This document shows positions 26,559-35,424 of a stretch of 64,000 nt of DNA, piece by piece (the first letter of the stretch is position 1; each line of letters opens with the position of its first letter). Location of the stretch: contig NZ_SDHY01000002.1 of assembly GCF_004118285.1 (NCBI RefSeq), forward strand, positions 372,001-436,000, in the 5' to 3' direction. The DNA is from Aquirufa rosea. Lineage in GTDB: Bacteria; Bacteroidota; Bacteroidia; Cytophagales; Spirosomataceae. The notes under the pieces were generated by a model that saw only the letters and a list, made by a program, of their open reading frames with translations, searched no databases and was not told the DNA's origin. Made by a program: the position numbers and the translations under genes.

Positions 26559-27302
26559 ATGAATGCTATTATAATTGATGATGAACGTTTAGCCAGAAAT
26601 GAACTAAAAAGACTTTTAGAGAACTTTCCTCACATTCAAGTGGTGGGAGAAGCTTCCAATACCGATGAGGCAGGAGCGCTCATTGAAGAATTACATCCCG
26701 ATGTAATTTTCCTCGATATTCAAATGCCTGGCAAAACTGGTTTTGAATGGTTAGAAGAATGGGATGGCTATTTACCAGAAGTAATTTTCACCACAGCATT
26801 TGATGAGTACGCCTTAAAGGCTTTTGAAGTAAGTGCGTTGGATTATGTCTTGAAGCCCATCGAACTTTCTCGCTTGAGTGAAAGTATTCAAAAACTGGAG
26901 AAGCATTTAGCGAATAAAACCAAAGTTAATCCAAACCAAAATACGGTAGCACCTCTACATTATTTGACTGCGCAAGATCAAATTTTCGTCAAGGATGGTG
27001 AGAAATGCTGGTTTGTTAGACTAGATAAAGTACGTCTATGCGAGTCGATGGGAAATTACGTACGCTTATTTTTTGATGATCAAAAACCATTGGTTTTAAA
27101 ATCACTGAATGCTTTGGAAGACCGACTAGACCCTAAGGTATTTTTTAGAGCCAACAGAAAACACATCATCAACCTTAATTTTATCGAGAAAATTGAGCCT
27201 TGGTTTTCTGGAGGTCTGCAAGTAACACTACAAGGAAAAGGTGAGAAAATAGAAATCTCTAGAAGACAGTCGATTCGATTCAAAGAATTGCTATCCCTCT
27301 AG
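26559..27302 (+). CDS. LytTR family response regulator
   Basis: The 247-residue regulator has a receiver domain (about 1-120) with phospho-acceptor Asp53 in FLDIQMPG and Lys in YVLKPIEL. A C-terminal LytTR DNA-binding domain follows (about 145-245; ICxxxGNYVRLFF-like CESMGNYVRLFF, FFRANRKHIINLNFI). It pairs with the LytS-type kinase just upstream. Targets are unknown. Its stop codon overlaps that of the convergent AI-2E family gene in CTAG (27299-27302). Confidence 0.93.
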   Translation: MNAIIIDDERLARNELKRLLENFPHIQVVGEASNTDEAGALIEELHPDVIFLDIQMPGKTGFEWLEEWDGYLPEVIFTTAFDEYALKAFEVSALDYVLKPIELSRLSESIQKLEKHLANKTKVNPNQNTVAPLHYLTAQDQIFVKDGEKCWFVRLDKVRLCESMGNYVRLFFDDQKPLVLKSLNALEDRLDPKVFFRANRKHIINLNFIEKIEPWFSGGLQVTLQGKGEKIEISRRQSIRFKELLSL

Positions 27303-28402
27303 GTCTCCTCATTTTCATCAGGTTCCATTTTTTCCAACTTAACCTCTTTCTTTTTCCTAGAAGGTGCTTCACCCAGCACATAACCATAAGCCTGTAGAGA
27401 TGGCACATAGTCAAAGATCACTTTGACTATGGCTGTCAGAGGTAATGCCAATATCAATCCAGGAATTCCCCAAATCATTTCCCCCAACAATAAAGCCAAC
27501 ATGGCAACCATGGGATTAATACTTACCTTGGAGCCTATCACCAGAGGGGTAATTAAATTGGCCTCAATAAACTGAACTGAAGCTACCCATGCAATGACTG
27601 CAAAGGCATGGGAAGGACTGAGTACAATCAAACTTAAAATAACTGGGCCACTCGCCCCCATCCAAATTCCTATATAAGGAATTAACAACAATAGACCTGT
27701 CAAAATGCCAAAGAAAAAAGGATAATCCACTCCAATCCACCAAAAACCAATGGTATTTAACATGGATACAATTAACATTACAACCATCAATCCTACCAAA
27801 TAACCCTGTACCACCTGACCGGTCTTCCTCATGATAACCTTCAATACATGTGACTCCGTATTAGGAAATACCATTTCCAGAAACTGAGCAAAGAAACTAC
27901 GGTAGTACAAAAAGAAAAATACAAAAATGGGAATCAGAATGATGGTCGTAATGGAATGTATAATTGTTCCAAAAGTTGTACTCAGAATAGTACCAGAATT
28001 CTTCAATAAATTGATTGTTTGATTGGAAATTTCAAGCATTTGTTTCTTTCGCGAAATGTTCAGATTACGAGACAAGAAACTTTGCAAACTGGAAATATAC
28101 GATTCCGCTTTTTTAATAAATATGGGCCAATCAGAAGCAAATTCCACCATCTGAACAGTCAAAATAGCTAAAATGCCAGAGATGACCGCCACAGTCAAAA
28201 TGAGGCAAATGGCAATAGATAAAGATCGAGGAAATCCTTTTTTTTCTAACCATGAAGCCAAAGGATGCAGAAGCAAGGCCAAGACCAAAGCAGCGGCTAG
28301 AAGGATTAATAAGTCTTGCAGCAGGTACAGGCCCAAAACCAATAAAGTAATGGAAATTAGGGCAGCAGCTAAACGAATGATATAAGAAGATTCTTTCGGC
28401 AT
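27299..28402 (-). CDS. AI-2E family transporter (TqsA/PerM-like)
   Basis: The 367-residue inner-membrane protein has about seven helices. The family is seen in IFVFFFLYYRSFF, LLLLIPYIGIWMGA and the late NLITPLVIGSKVSINPMVAMLALLLGEMIWGIPG. The C-terminus is charged (KKKEVKLEKMEPDENEE). Members export signalling molecules or act as antiporters; the substrate is not predictable. It is a single minus-strand gene between two regulator genes. Confidence 0.88.
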   Translation of the reverse strand: MPKESSYIIRLAAALISITLLVLGLYLLQDLLILLAAALVLALLLHPLASWLEKKGFPRSLSIAICLILTVAVISGILAILTVQMVEFASDWPIFIKKAESYISSLQSFLSRNLNISRKKQMLEISNQTINLLKNSGTILSTTFGTIIHSITTIILIPIFVFFFLYYRSFFAQFLEMVFPNTESHVLKVIMRKTGQVVQGYLVGLMVVMLIVSMLNTIGFWWIGVDYPFFFGILTGLLLLIPYIGIWMGASGPVILSLIVLSPSHAFAVIAWVASVQFIEANLITPLVIGSKVSINPMVAMLALLLGEMIWGIPGLILALPLTAIVKVIFDYVPSLQAYGYVLGEAPSRKKKEVKLEKMEPDENEET

Positions 28403-28446
28403 AAACCAAAGCTAATGATTAAATTTAGTCGAAAAAAATTAATAAT

Positions 28447-28473
28447 TTGGTAACATAGCCCTCTCTATCTTTG
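28447..28473 (+). promoter_or_regulatory. Candidate promoter for the PhoB-type regulator
   Basis: TTG at 28447-28449 and TATCTTTG at 28466-28473 are separated by 16 bp, slightly shorter than the usual Bacteroidota -33/-7 spacing. The start codon lies 37 bp downstream. Confidence 0.45.
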
Positions 28474-28509
28474 CACCAAGTTTAAAAAACACTTCCTTAT
28501 TTTCATCTT

Positions 28510-29208
28510 ATGAGCCAGGCAGCCGCCCATTCAACAAAGATCCTTTTGGTAGATGATGATCCTGATATTTTAGAATTACTAGAATATAATTTGGCAAAGG
28601 AAGGTTTCACTTTGGCCAAAGCCATGGACGGCAAAGAAGCTATTTCATTAGCTCAAACGTTTAATCCCCAATTGGTCATTTTGGATGTGATGATGCCTGC
28701 CATGGACGGCATTGAAACCGCCCGAAGGATGAAATCCATGCCAGAATTGAAAGATGTACTCATTTTATTTTTGACGGCCAGAGGAGAAGAATATACAGAA
28801 GTAGCAGCATTTGATGCAGGAGCTCATGACTACATCATCAAGCCCATAAAACCAAGAGCCTTGGTGAGCCGAATCAAAGCCATGCTCAAGCGAGAAATAG
28901 TGGAAGACCTACAAGACCTCATTGAAATTGGAGGCCTGGTCATTAATCGAACAAAGTATGCGGCTACTTTTGAAGGCAAAGCCTTGGTCTTGCCAAAAAA
29001 AGAATTTGAACTACTTACATTTTTAGCTCGTAATCCCAATAAAGTATTTAACCGAGATGAATTATTGGAAAAAGTTTGGGGCTCAGATGTCTATGTGGTA
29101 GAAAGAACCATCGACGTACATATTCGTAAGCTAAGAGAGAAAATCCCTGAATACTATATCAAAACTTTGAAAGGGGTTGGCTATTTATTTTCTATCGAAA
29201 AGAACTAA
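28510..29208 (+). CDS. OmpR/PhoB-type response regulator, orphan
   Basis: The 232-residue regulator has a receiver domain with phospho-acceptor Asp59 in ILDVMMPAMDG and Lys in DYIIKPIKP. A winged-helix output domain follows (about 135-230) with LLTFLARNPNKVFNRDELLEKVWG and ERTIDVHIRKLREKI. No histidine kinase is adjacent, so the partner is encoded elsewhere. The gene downstream (29251) is an extracytoplasmic hydrolase 42 bp away and may be cotranscribed. Confidence 0.92.
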   Translation: MSQAAAHSTKILLVDDDPDILELLEYNLAKEGFTLAKAMDGKEAISLAQTFNPQLVILDVMMPAMDGIETARRMKSMPELKDVLILFLTARGEEYTEVAAFDAGAHDYIIKPIKPRALVSRIKAMLKREIVEDLQDLIEIGGLVINRTKYAATFEGKALVLPKKEFELLTFLARNPNKVFNRDELLEKVWGSDVYVVERTIDVHIRKLREKIPEYYIKTLKGVGYLFSIEKN

Positions 29209-29250
29209 GCTCATCACATTTCCATCATTTATAGGTAAATTGCGCCTTCA

Positions 29251-30756
29251 ATGAAGGGGTCCTATTTAATTGTAGCATTATTTTTCTTGATTCATTCCTT
29301 GGCGGCTCAAAGTCCCAAGCGAGAGCTCCGTGGAGTTTGGGTGGCTACCGTGCAAAATATTGATTGGCCCTCAGCTAGAAATTATAATAGTATCAAACAA
29401 AGGGAAGAATTCATCGACTTAGTGGAATCCCATCATCAAACAGGCATGAACGCTATTTTTGTGCAGGTTCGTTGTGCCGCTGATGCCCTTTATGCCAAAA
29501 GTACCGAGCCTTGGTCGGCTTATTTATCTGGATTACAAGGCCAAGCTCCCAGTCCATATTATGATCCTCTGGAGTTTATGATTGAACAAAGTCATGAACG
29601 GGGGATGGAATTTCATGCATGGCTTAACTTGAACCGAGCTACCATGTCCTCCAAATCCATCCTGAGTTCTGATCACCTAGCCCGAAAACATCCAGAATGG
29701 CTTTTCTCTTACAATGGCCAATTAATCCTAAACTTTGGCATTCCTCAAGTACGTCATTACATTACGGAACTGGTTAGAAATTTGGTGAAAAATTACGATA
29801 TCGATGGTATCCATTTTGACGATTATTTCTACCCTTACCCCATCAAAGGAGCCCAAATTGCCGACGAAAAAACCTATCAGCTGTATAAACTTCCTGATGA
29901 AAGCAAAGCAGATTGGAGAAGAAGAAATATCAATATGCTCATCAAAGAAATTGCTGAAACGGTAAAATCTACCAAGCCAAAAGTCAAATTCGGAATAAGC
30001 CCATTTGGCATATGGAGACATCAGAGCATCGACCAAAAAGATGGTTCCCCCACCCGAGCAGGCTTACAATCATATGATGATTTATTTGCCGATACCGAAT
30101 TATGGATTAGAAAAGGTTGGGTAGATTATTTGGCGCCTCAATTGTACTGGGGAACGACCCACCGAGTGGCGCCTTACCAAGCATTGGCAACCTGGTGGAA
30201 TGATCATAGCTTTGAAAGACCTATTTATATAGGTCATGCTGCTTATCACCTTAGTGATACTTGGGCAAACGAAGAGTTAGCGAAACAATTACGTATTTCC
30301 AGAAGTTTAGATAAAGTCAAGGGAGCTATTTATTTTAGTTCCAAACAAGTTAGCCAAAACGTAAAAGCTTGGAAAGATAGTTTAAGCACTAAACACTTTA
30401 AACATATTGCCTTGATTCCGCCCATGCTTTGGTTAGACAGCATCGCTCCAACGGCCCCCCATCAGGTAAATTTATCCAAACAAAAAGACCGTTGGGTATT
30501 ACGATGGAGAGAAGGCGAAGCTAGCTTAGACAATGACCCACCGGCTTATTACCTTGTTTATCGTATTCAAAAAAATGAGATAGAACCTTTAGATAAAGCA
30601 GAAAATATTATTTATAAAGGTTCAGATAAACAATTAATTATTGATAACCAGTGGATCAAAACGGGTACAGGTTTTGTTGTAACAGCTGTGGACCGTTTAC
30701 ATAATGAATCTATTCCAGGGACCATCCAATGGATAGTGCCCAACCAAGTAGAATAA
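29251..30756 (+). CDS. GHL10 family glycoside hydrolase-like protein
   Basis: The 501-residue exported protein has a signal peptide (FFLIHSLAAQ) followed by the GHL10 (DUF187, GH10-like) TIM barrel, about residues 24-340. ELRGVWVATVQNIDWPS opens the domain; MEFHAWLNLNRA, YDIDGIHFDDYFYPYP and VDYLAPQLYWG carry the conserved acids. The last 100 residues look like a fibronectin type III-like domain. Characterised relatives act on peptidoglycan-derived or other glycans, but the substrate is unclear. A PaaE-like reductase follows after 10 bp. Confidence 0.85.
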   Translation: MKGSYLIVALFFLIHSLAAQSPKRELRGVWVATVQNIDWPSARNYNSIKQREEFIDLVESHHQTGMNAIFVQVRCAADALYAKSTEPWSAYLSGLQGQAPSPYYDPLEFMIEQSHERGMEFHAWLNLNRATMSSKSILSSDHLARKHPEWLFSYNGQLILNFGIPQVRHYITELVRNLVKNYDIDGIHFDDYFYPYPIKGAQIADEKTYQLYKLPDESKADWRRRNINMLIKEIAETVKSTKPKVKFGISPFGIWRHQSIDQKDGSPTRAGLQSYDDLFADTELWIRKGWVDYLAPQLYWGTTHRVAPYQALATWWNDHSFERPIYIGHAAYHLSDTWANEELAKQLRISRSLDKVKGAIYFSSKQVSQNVKAWKDSLSTKHFKHIALIPPMLWLDSIAPTAPHQVNLSKQKDRWVLRWREGEASLDNDPPAYYLVYRIQKNEIEPLDKAENIIYKGSDKQLIIDNQWIKTGTGFVVTAVDRLHNESIPGTIQWIVPNQVE

Positions 30757-30766
30757 TGAACTGAAT

Positions 30767-31822
30767 ATGAAATTCTTACATTTAACTGTCAAAGAAATCA
30801 CCGAAGAGACAAATGATACCAAAACCATTCATTTTTGGCATCCGATTCATGATTCCTTGCACTATCATTCGGGACAGTTTCTGACCGTCATACCTGAAAT
30901 CAATGGGACTAAAGTGAGAAGAAGTTATTCTTTGTCATCTTCGCCCAAAATAGACCATTCTCCTGCTATTACGGTGAAGCGTATCCCTGGTGGTTTGGTT
31001 TCCAACTTTTTATGTGATCAAATCAAGGTAGGAGACAGCCTGGAAGTCATTGAACCCATGGGCAATTTTTACATTGAACCTGATGCCAATGCTGCTAAAA
31101 ACTATGTTTTCATGGGCGCTGGATCGGGCATCACCCCATTGCTTTCTATGATTAAAACCGTTCTTAAATCAGAGCCTAAATCGCATGTTTATTTGATTTA
31201 CGGTTCACGATATGAAAGTCAAATTATATTCAAGTCAGCTCTAAATCAATTAGAGCAAACTTACGGCAATCGACTAAAAGTTCTACATATTATCAGTCGG
31301 CCAGAGGCTAACTGGCCTGGATTAAAAGGTCGGATCAATAAAGCTTCTACCGTGTATTATTTGAAGCAGGAATTTGGAATAGATATTGCCTCTGCCCATT
31401 ATTATTTATGCGGGCCAGTAGGCATGATGGACGAAATTCAGGAAGCATTAGGCATGTTTGACGTTCCTAGTCAGAAAATTCACCGAGAGTTATTTCACAG
31501 TAATTCCAGTGTTGAAGAGGACAGTAATGATGATGACGGAAGCTTAAAAGAACAGGAAGTACACATTATTTATGAGGGCAAAGAGCACAAAATAAGCGTC
31601 AAGCCCCATGAAACAATTTTAGAGGCTGCTCTATCCGCCGATATCGACATGCCTTATTCTTGTCAAGCGGGTATGTGCACCGCCTGTATGGGCCTTTGCA
31701 AAAGTGGAAAAGTAATGATGGATGAGGAAGATGGCCTAACGGACAACGAAATCAAAAAAGGGTATGTACTTACCTGCGTGGCCCACCCACTTTCAAGCGG
31801 TGTCGTGATTGATTTAGATTAG
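30767..31822 (+). CDS. PaaE-like ferredoxin-NAD(P)H reductase with C-terminal 2Fe-2S domain
   Basis: The 351-residue cytosolic electron-transfer protein has three parts. An FAD domain (RRSYSLSSSP) is followed by a nucleotide domain (GAGSGITPLLSMI and CGPVGMMDE). The C-terminal plant-type ferredoxin domain has CQAGMCTACMG and a distant Cys in LTCVAHP, giving the four cluster ligands. This is the architecture of PaaE and related reductases that feed oxygenases or desaturases. No paaABCD is present here, so its partner is unknown. A 33-bp palindrome lies 42 bp after the stop. Confidence 0.9.
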   Translation: MKFLHLTVKEITEETNDTKTIHFWHPIHDSLHYHSGQFLTVIPEINGTKVRRSYSLSSSPKIDHSPAITVKRIPGGLVSNFLCDQIKVGDSLEVIEPMGNFYIEPDANAAKNYVFMGAGSGITPLLSMIKTVLKSEPKSHVYLIYGSRYESQIIFKSALNQLEQTYGNRLKVLHIISRPEANWPGLKGRINKASTVYYLKQEFGIDIASAHYYLCGPVGMMDEIQEALGMFDVPSQKIHRELFHSNSSVEEDSNDDDGSLKEQEVHIIYEGKEHKISVKPHETILEAALSADIDMPYSCQAGMCTACMGLCKSGKVMMDEEDGLTDNEIKKGYVLTCVAHPLSSGVVIDLD

Positions 31823-31864
31823 TAAATCAGTTTCTTGATTCAATAAAAAATTCGATTTTTCGTT

Positions 31865-31897
31865 AACCTTGACAGCGTTTCCAACGCTGTCAAGGTT
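31865..31897. repeat. 33-bp palindromic element, copy 1
   Basis: AACCTTGACAGCGTT (31865-31879) and its exact reverse complement (31883-31897) are separated by TCC. The element lies between convergent genes. A second element built from the same 15-base unit in the opposite order lies at 51069-51101, also between convergent genes. It may be a dispersed REP-like palindrome or a bidirectional terminator; it lacks a good T run on the plus strand. Confidence 0.85.
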
Positions 31898-31908
31898 TAG
31901 AATTTCCA

Positions 31909-32724
31909 CTAAAAATCTCTCGGATCCCAAGCCACACGAGTATTGTCATACATACTGGCCATTCGCTCCATATCCTCCTCCGAAATACTAAAATCAAATA
32001 CATCCATATTTTCCTGAATCCTTGCTCGATTGACCGACTTAGGAATGGTGACAGCCCCTAATTCAATGTTCCAGCGAACCAATAACTGAAAGGTACTTTT
32101 GCCGTAATGATTGGCAATCTCGTTTAACACAGGATCATCTTTTTTCCAGCCTCGAACCAGTGGAGCATAACCTTCTACTTGTATCGTATTAGCCTTGTTA
32201 AAGGCCAATTCCTCAGGCATATAACAGAATGGACTTAGTTCAAATTGATTGACAGCTGGGCAAACATTCGCCTTAACAAACAATTCCTCTAGATGCTTTT
32301 GGTAATAATTGGACACACCAATGGATCGACAAAGTTTTTGTTCGTAAAGTGTTTCCATCGCCTTCCACGTTTCTTTTCTCTGACCATCCTTCGGCCAATG
32401 TATCAAATACAGGTCAAGGTATTCCAAACCTAAGTCCTTCAAGGTCTTATCAAATGCCTTCAAAGTACTATCATAACCCATGTCATCCATCCAAACCTTA
32501 CTCGTCACAAACAGCTCCTTTCTGGACAAGCCCGATTCCTTGATAGCTTCGCCCACTTGTATTTCATTGGCATAAATGGCTGCCGAATCAATCAGGCGAA
32601 TTCCCAAATCCAAGGCATCTAATACGGATTGCTTAATCTCATCTTGTTGTTTGGGGGCGTATAAACCCAATCCTAGCTGGGGCATAGAAATGCCATTGTT
32701 TAAAGTAATAGATGGAATATGCAT
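31909..32724 (-). CDS. Aldo/keto reductase
   Basis: This 271-residue NADPH-dependent oxidoreductase has a TIM-barrel fold. The start MPQLGLGLYAPKQ, the catalytic Asp and Tyr in LIDSAAIYANE, Lys in FVTSKVW and His in YLIHWPK are all present. The cofactor site GAVTIPKSVNRARIQEN is near the end. It resembles the AKR5 group (2,5-diketo-gluconate reductase-like), but substrates are broad. It appears monocistronic and converges with the PaaE-like gene across the palindrome. Confidence 0.9.
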   Translation of the reverse strand: MHIPSITLNNGISMPQLGLGLYAPKQQDEIKQSVLDALDLGIRLIDSAAIYANEIQVGEAIKESGLSRKELFVTSKVWMDDMGYDSTLKAFDKTLKDLGLEYLDLYLIHWPKDGQRKETWKAMETLYEQKLCRSIGVSNYYQKHLEELFVKANVCPAVNQFELSPFCYMPEELAFNKANTIQVEGYAPLVRGWKKDDPVLNEIANHYGKSTFQLLVRWNIELGAVTIPKSVNRARIQENMDVFDFSISEEDMERMASMYDNTRVAWDPRDF

Positions 32725-32852
32725 GATTCTTGGATTATTATTTTGCGGGACAAATCTAAAAAAATCAAGAGAATTTTCATCCTAATTGTATCACCTCCTT
32801 AAGCCAGTATCAACAAAGCTATTTTTCCACTAAAAAAGACAAATACCTTCCG

Positions 32853-32860
32853 TATTTTTG
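32853..32860 (+). promoter_or_regulatory. Candidate -7 box (TATTTTTG) for the M3 peptidase
   Basis: TATTTTTG fits TAnnTTTG, 16 bp before the ATG at 32877. The -33 region has no TTG. Confidence 0.35.
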
Positions 32861-32876
32861 TAAAAAAATTATTCGC

Positions 32877-34604
32877 ATGAGTAGAACGATACGTGTAACT
32901 GCACCTAAAAGAAATTTACTTCCTTCTGATTTTGAATTAAGTACCTGGGAAAGTATTCTGCCCTATTTTGAACAATTAAGCGCTGTAAAAATTGAAAGCC
33001 TAAAGGACTTGGAACAATTCTGCTTGAACCGTTCAGAATTAGAAAGCTATTTATCAGAGAATTTTGCCTGGAGATACATTAAGATGTCATGTGACAATCA
33101 GAATGAGTCCTTGCAGAAAAGTTACCAACAATTTGTGAATGATATCATGCCTCATGCATCCATTTATGAGGATGCTTGGAATAAAAAAGTGGTGGAATCA
33201 GGCTTTACTGAACAATTACCGGCACATGGTTATGGCATCATGCTTCGAGGCATGAAGAAAGCCATCGAGGTATTTAGAGAAGAAAATATTCCCATTTACA
33301 CGGAACTTTCTAATCTTTCTACGGAATATGGCGCCTTGACTGGAGGATTGATGGTAGAAATAGATGGACAAGAAAAAACACTCCAACAGGCCAATGCGTA
33401 TTTAGAATCTACGGACCGACAAAAACGACAGGAGGTATATTTACAAATAGCCAATAAGCGATTGAGCATAAAAAATGATTTGAATGAGCTTTTCAATAAA
33501 TTGATTGAGCGAAGACATCAGGTGGCTCTCAATGCCGGATTTCAAAATTTTAGAGATTATTCTTTCGCCAGCATGGGTCGCTTTGATTATTCCCCGGCCG
33601 ACTGCTTTGAATTTCATGAAGCTGTGGCACAAACGGTGGTTCCGATGATCAACCAACAAGCTGCTAAAAGAAAAGAAGTTTTGAAATTGGATGCGCTTAA
33701 ACCATGGGATAAAGCGGTAGATCCTTGGGGCAGAAAACCACTCGTGCCTTTTAAAACAGCAGATGAATTACTTCAAAAAACCATTCAGGTTTTTGATGAA
33801 CTTGATCCATTCTTAGGTAATTGCTTAAAAGAAATGGTAAAATTGAACCGTTTCGATTTAGACTCTAGAAAGGGCAAAAATCCAGGCGGGTATAATTATC
33901 CTTTGGAGGAGAGCGGTTTTCCATTCATTTTTATGAATGCGGCAGGACAAGTAAGAGACATGGTAACTTTATTACACGAAGGTGGCCATGCGGTACACTC
34001 TATCGTGACCAAAGATTTAGCGTTGAATTCCTTTAGAAATGTTCCTTCGGAGGTAGCTGAATTAGCTTCCATGAGTATGGAATTGTTGACAATCGATCAT
34101 TGGGATATATATTTTACTAATCCTGAGGAAGCCAAAAGGGCTAAAATAAAACACTTAGAAGACATACTAGAAACCTTGCCTTGGGTGGCTACCATCGACG
34201 CCTTCCAGCATTGGATTTACGAAAACCCAAGCCATTCACAGGCTCAACGTGATGCCGCTTGGTTAGAAATCAGTGGGAAGTTCTCAGACAGCATGACCGA
34301 TTGGTCTGATTTATCTGAGATCAAAACCAATATTTGGCAGAAGCAATTGCACCTATTTGAAGTGCCATTCTATTACATTGAATATGCTATCGCCCAATTA
34401 GGAGCTTTAGCTGTTTGGAGAAACTATTGCCAAAATCCTAAACAAGCATTGGAACAATACTTACAAGCCTTGGAATTGGGATATACAGAGCCCATGAAAA
34501 CTATTTATGCTACTGCTGGAATAGAATTTAGCTTTAGCAAAGATTACATAGCTGAATTAATGAGCTTTTTAGCTGAAAAAATCAAAAATTTAGAAGAAAG
34601 CTAA
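32877..34604 (+). CDS. M3 family oligoendopeptidase (PepF-like)
   Basis: The 575-residue zinc metallopeptidase is cytosolic. The HExxH site is HEGGH at residues 367-371, with the third ligand expected in PSEVAELASMSMELL about 26 residues later. MNAAGQVRDMVTLLHEGGHAVH is the core of the M3B clade. Such enzymes cut oligopeptides, for example leftovers of protein turnover. The length is normal for PepF (about 600). It stands alone, with its own -7 box upstream. Confidence 0.88.
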   Translation: MSRTIRVTAPKRNLLPSDFELSTWESILPYFEQLSAVKIESLKDLEQFCLNRSELESYLSENFAWRYIKMSCDNQNESLQKSYQQFVNDIMPHASIYEDAWNKKVVESGFTEQLPAHGYGIMLRGMKKAIEVFREENIPIYTELSNLSTEYGALTGGLMVEIDGQEKTLQQANAYLESTDRQKRQEVYLQIANKRLSIKNDLNELFNKLIERRHQVALNAGFQNFRDYSFASMGRFDYSPADCFEFHEAVAQTVVPMINQQAAKRKEVLKLDALKPWDKAVDPWGRKPLVPFKTADELLQKTIQVFDELDPFLGNCLKEMVKLNRFDLDSRKGKNPGGYNYPLEESGFPFIFMNAAGQVRDMVTLLHEGGHAVHSIVTKDLALNSFRNVPSEVAELASMSMELLTIDHWDIYFTNPEEAKRAKIKHLEDILETLPWVATIDAFQHWIYENPSHSQAQRDAAWLEISGKFSDSMTDWSDLSEIKTNIWQKQLHLFEVPFYYIEYAIAQLGALAVWRNYCQNPKQALEQYLQALELGYTEPMKTIYATAGIEFSFSKDYIAELMSFLAEKIKNLEES

Positions 34605-34677
34605 GCTGCAGATTTAAAGAAATTTTTTTTGTACCAATTTTGGACTTATTTTTGCATCGAATTTTTCACACAACCAT

Positions 34678-34920
34678 ATGAAATTAAAAAGTTTATTACC
34701 TGCCCTTCTTGTTGTTGCTTTAGCCAGCTCTTGCGATTATCAAAAAAACAATCGAATCAAACAAAAAGATGTTCGTCAAGGTGATACATACGTGTATGGG
34801 GTTCATCCGGATAGTGCTGCTGCTCAAACTAAGCAAACCTACACGGCTAAGCCAGAGTTGGAAGTAAAAGCAAACGAGTTGCGTGCAAAATTATTTAACT
34901 CAAAAAATGTAAGCGAATAG
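34678..34920 (+). CDS. Small predicted lipoprotein
   Basis: The 80-residue protein has a signal peptide ending in the lipobox LASSC (Cys19), then a polar region (YQKNNRIKQKDVRQGDTYVYGVHPDSA) and an acidic/basic tail. I do not recognise a family. A strong terminator follows 30 bp later, so this is a separate short transcript. A TTG (34629-34631) and a TATTTTTG (34647-34654) upstream look like a promoter, though with only 15 bp between them. Confidence 0.65.
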   Translation: MKLKSLLPALLVVALASSCDYQKNNRIKQKDVRQGDTYVYGVHPDSAAAQTKQTYTAKPELEVKANELRAKLFNSKNVSE

Positions 34921-34950
34921 TCGATCTAGCAAAAGATTATATCATATCGA

Positions 34951-34976
34951 AAAGCCTTCCTATCGGAGGGCTTTTT
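34951..34976. terminator. Terminator after the small lipoprotein gene
   Basis: AAAGCCTTCC (34951-34960) pairs with GGAGGGCTTT (34965-34974), with one G-T pair and a TATC loop, followed by T's. The stop codon of the convergent membrane protein gene (34975-34977) lies in the T run. Confidence 0.88.
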
Positions 34977-35424
34977 ATTTTTCCATGAAATAGTCCCGAA
35001 TAAAATCCAATTGATAAATCAGGGCTGTATAAATGGTAGCCCACAAGAATGCCGAAATGGCCATAAAGAACAAGATTCTTGTTAAAGGCACCTTAAAAGA
35101 AAGCGCTAAAAGGCTTCCTCCGATGGGTGTTAAAAACAAGGGTGTACAGGCTGCAATACCTTTGATGCCAAATTGCGTCCAAATTTTGACTGCTAATCGA
35201 GCGCGTTTACTAAAAACCAAAGGTTTTTGATTGCGAAGTTTGGCAATATATTTAACCAACCACTGGCCTAGGCTAACCATAAAGCTAACCGTGAGCATCA
35301 TCCCTAACCAAGTAAAAAAAATAGTTTCAATCCAGGTTAAGCCCAAGCTAAATCCTGTAATTGGACCAGCAATGAACTTGATGGCCGTAGCCAGCATAAC
35401 AGCTGTATAAGAAGACCAATCCAT
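34975..35424 (-). CDS. Small multi-helix membrane protein
   Basis: The 149-residue protein has three to four membrane helices. The segment QFGIKGIAACTPLFLTPIGGSLLA with Pro-Gly turns is a re-entrant-like pattern seen in the putative small multidrug export family, but I am not sure of that match. The ATG overlaps the dsbD stop by one base (TAATG), so it is translated with dsbD and may serve the same process. Function is unknown. Confidence 0.6.
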   Translation of the reverse strand: MDWSSYTAVMLATAIKFIAGPITGFSLGLTWIETIFFTWLGMMLTVSFMVSLGQWLVKYIAKLRNQKPLVFSKRARLAVKIWTQFGIKGIAACTPLFLTPIGGSLLALSFKVPLTRILFFMAISAFLWATIYTALIYQLDFIRDYFMEK

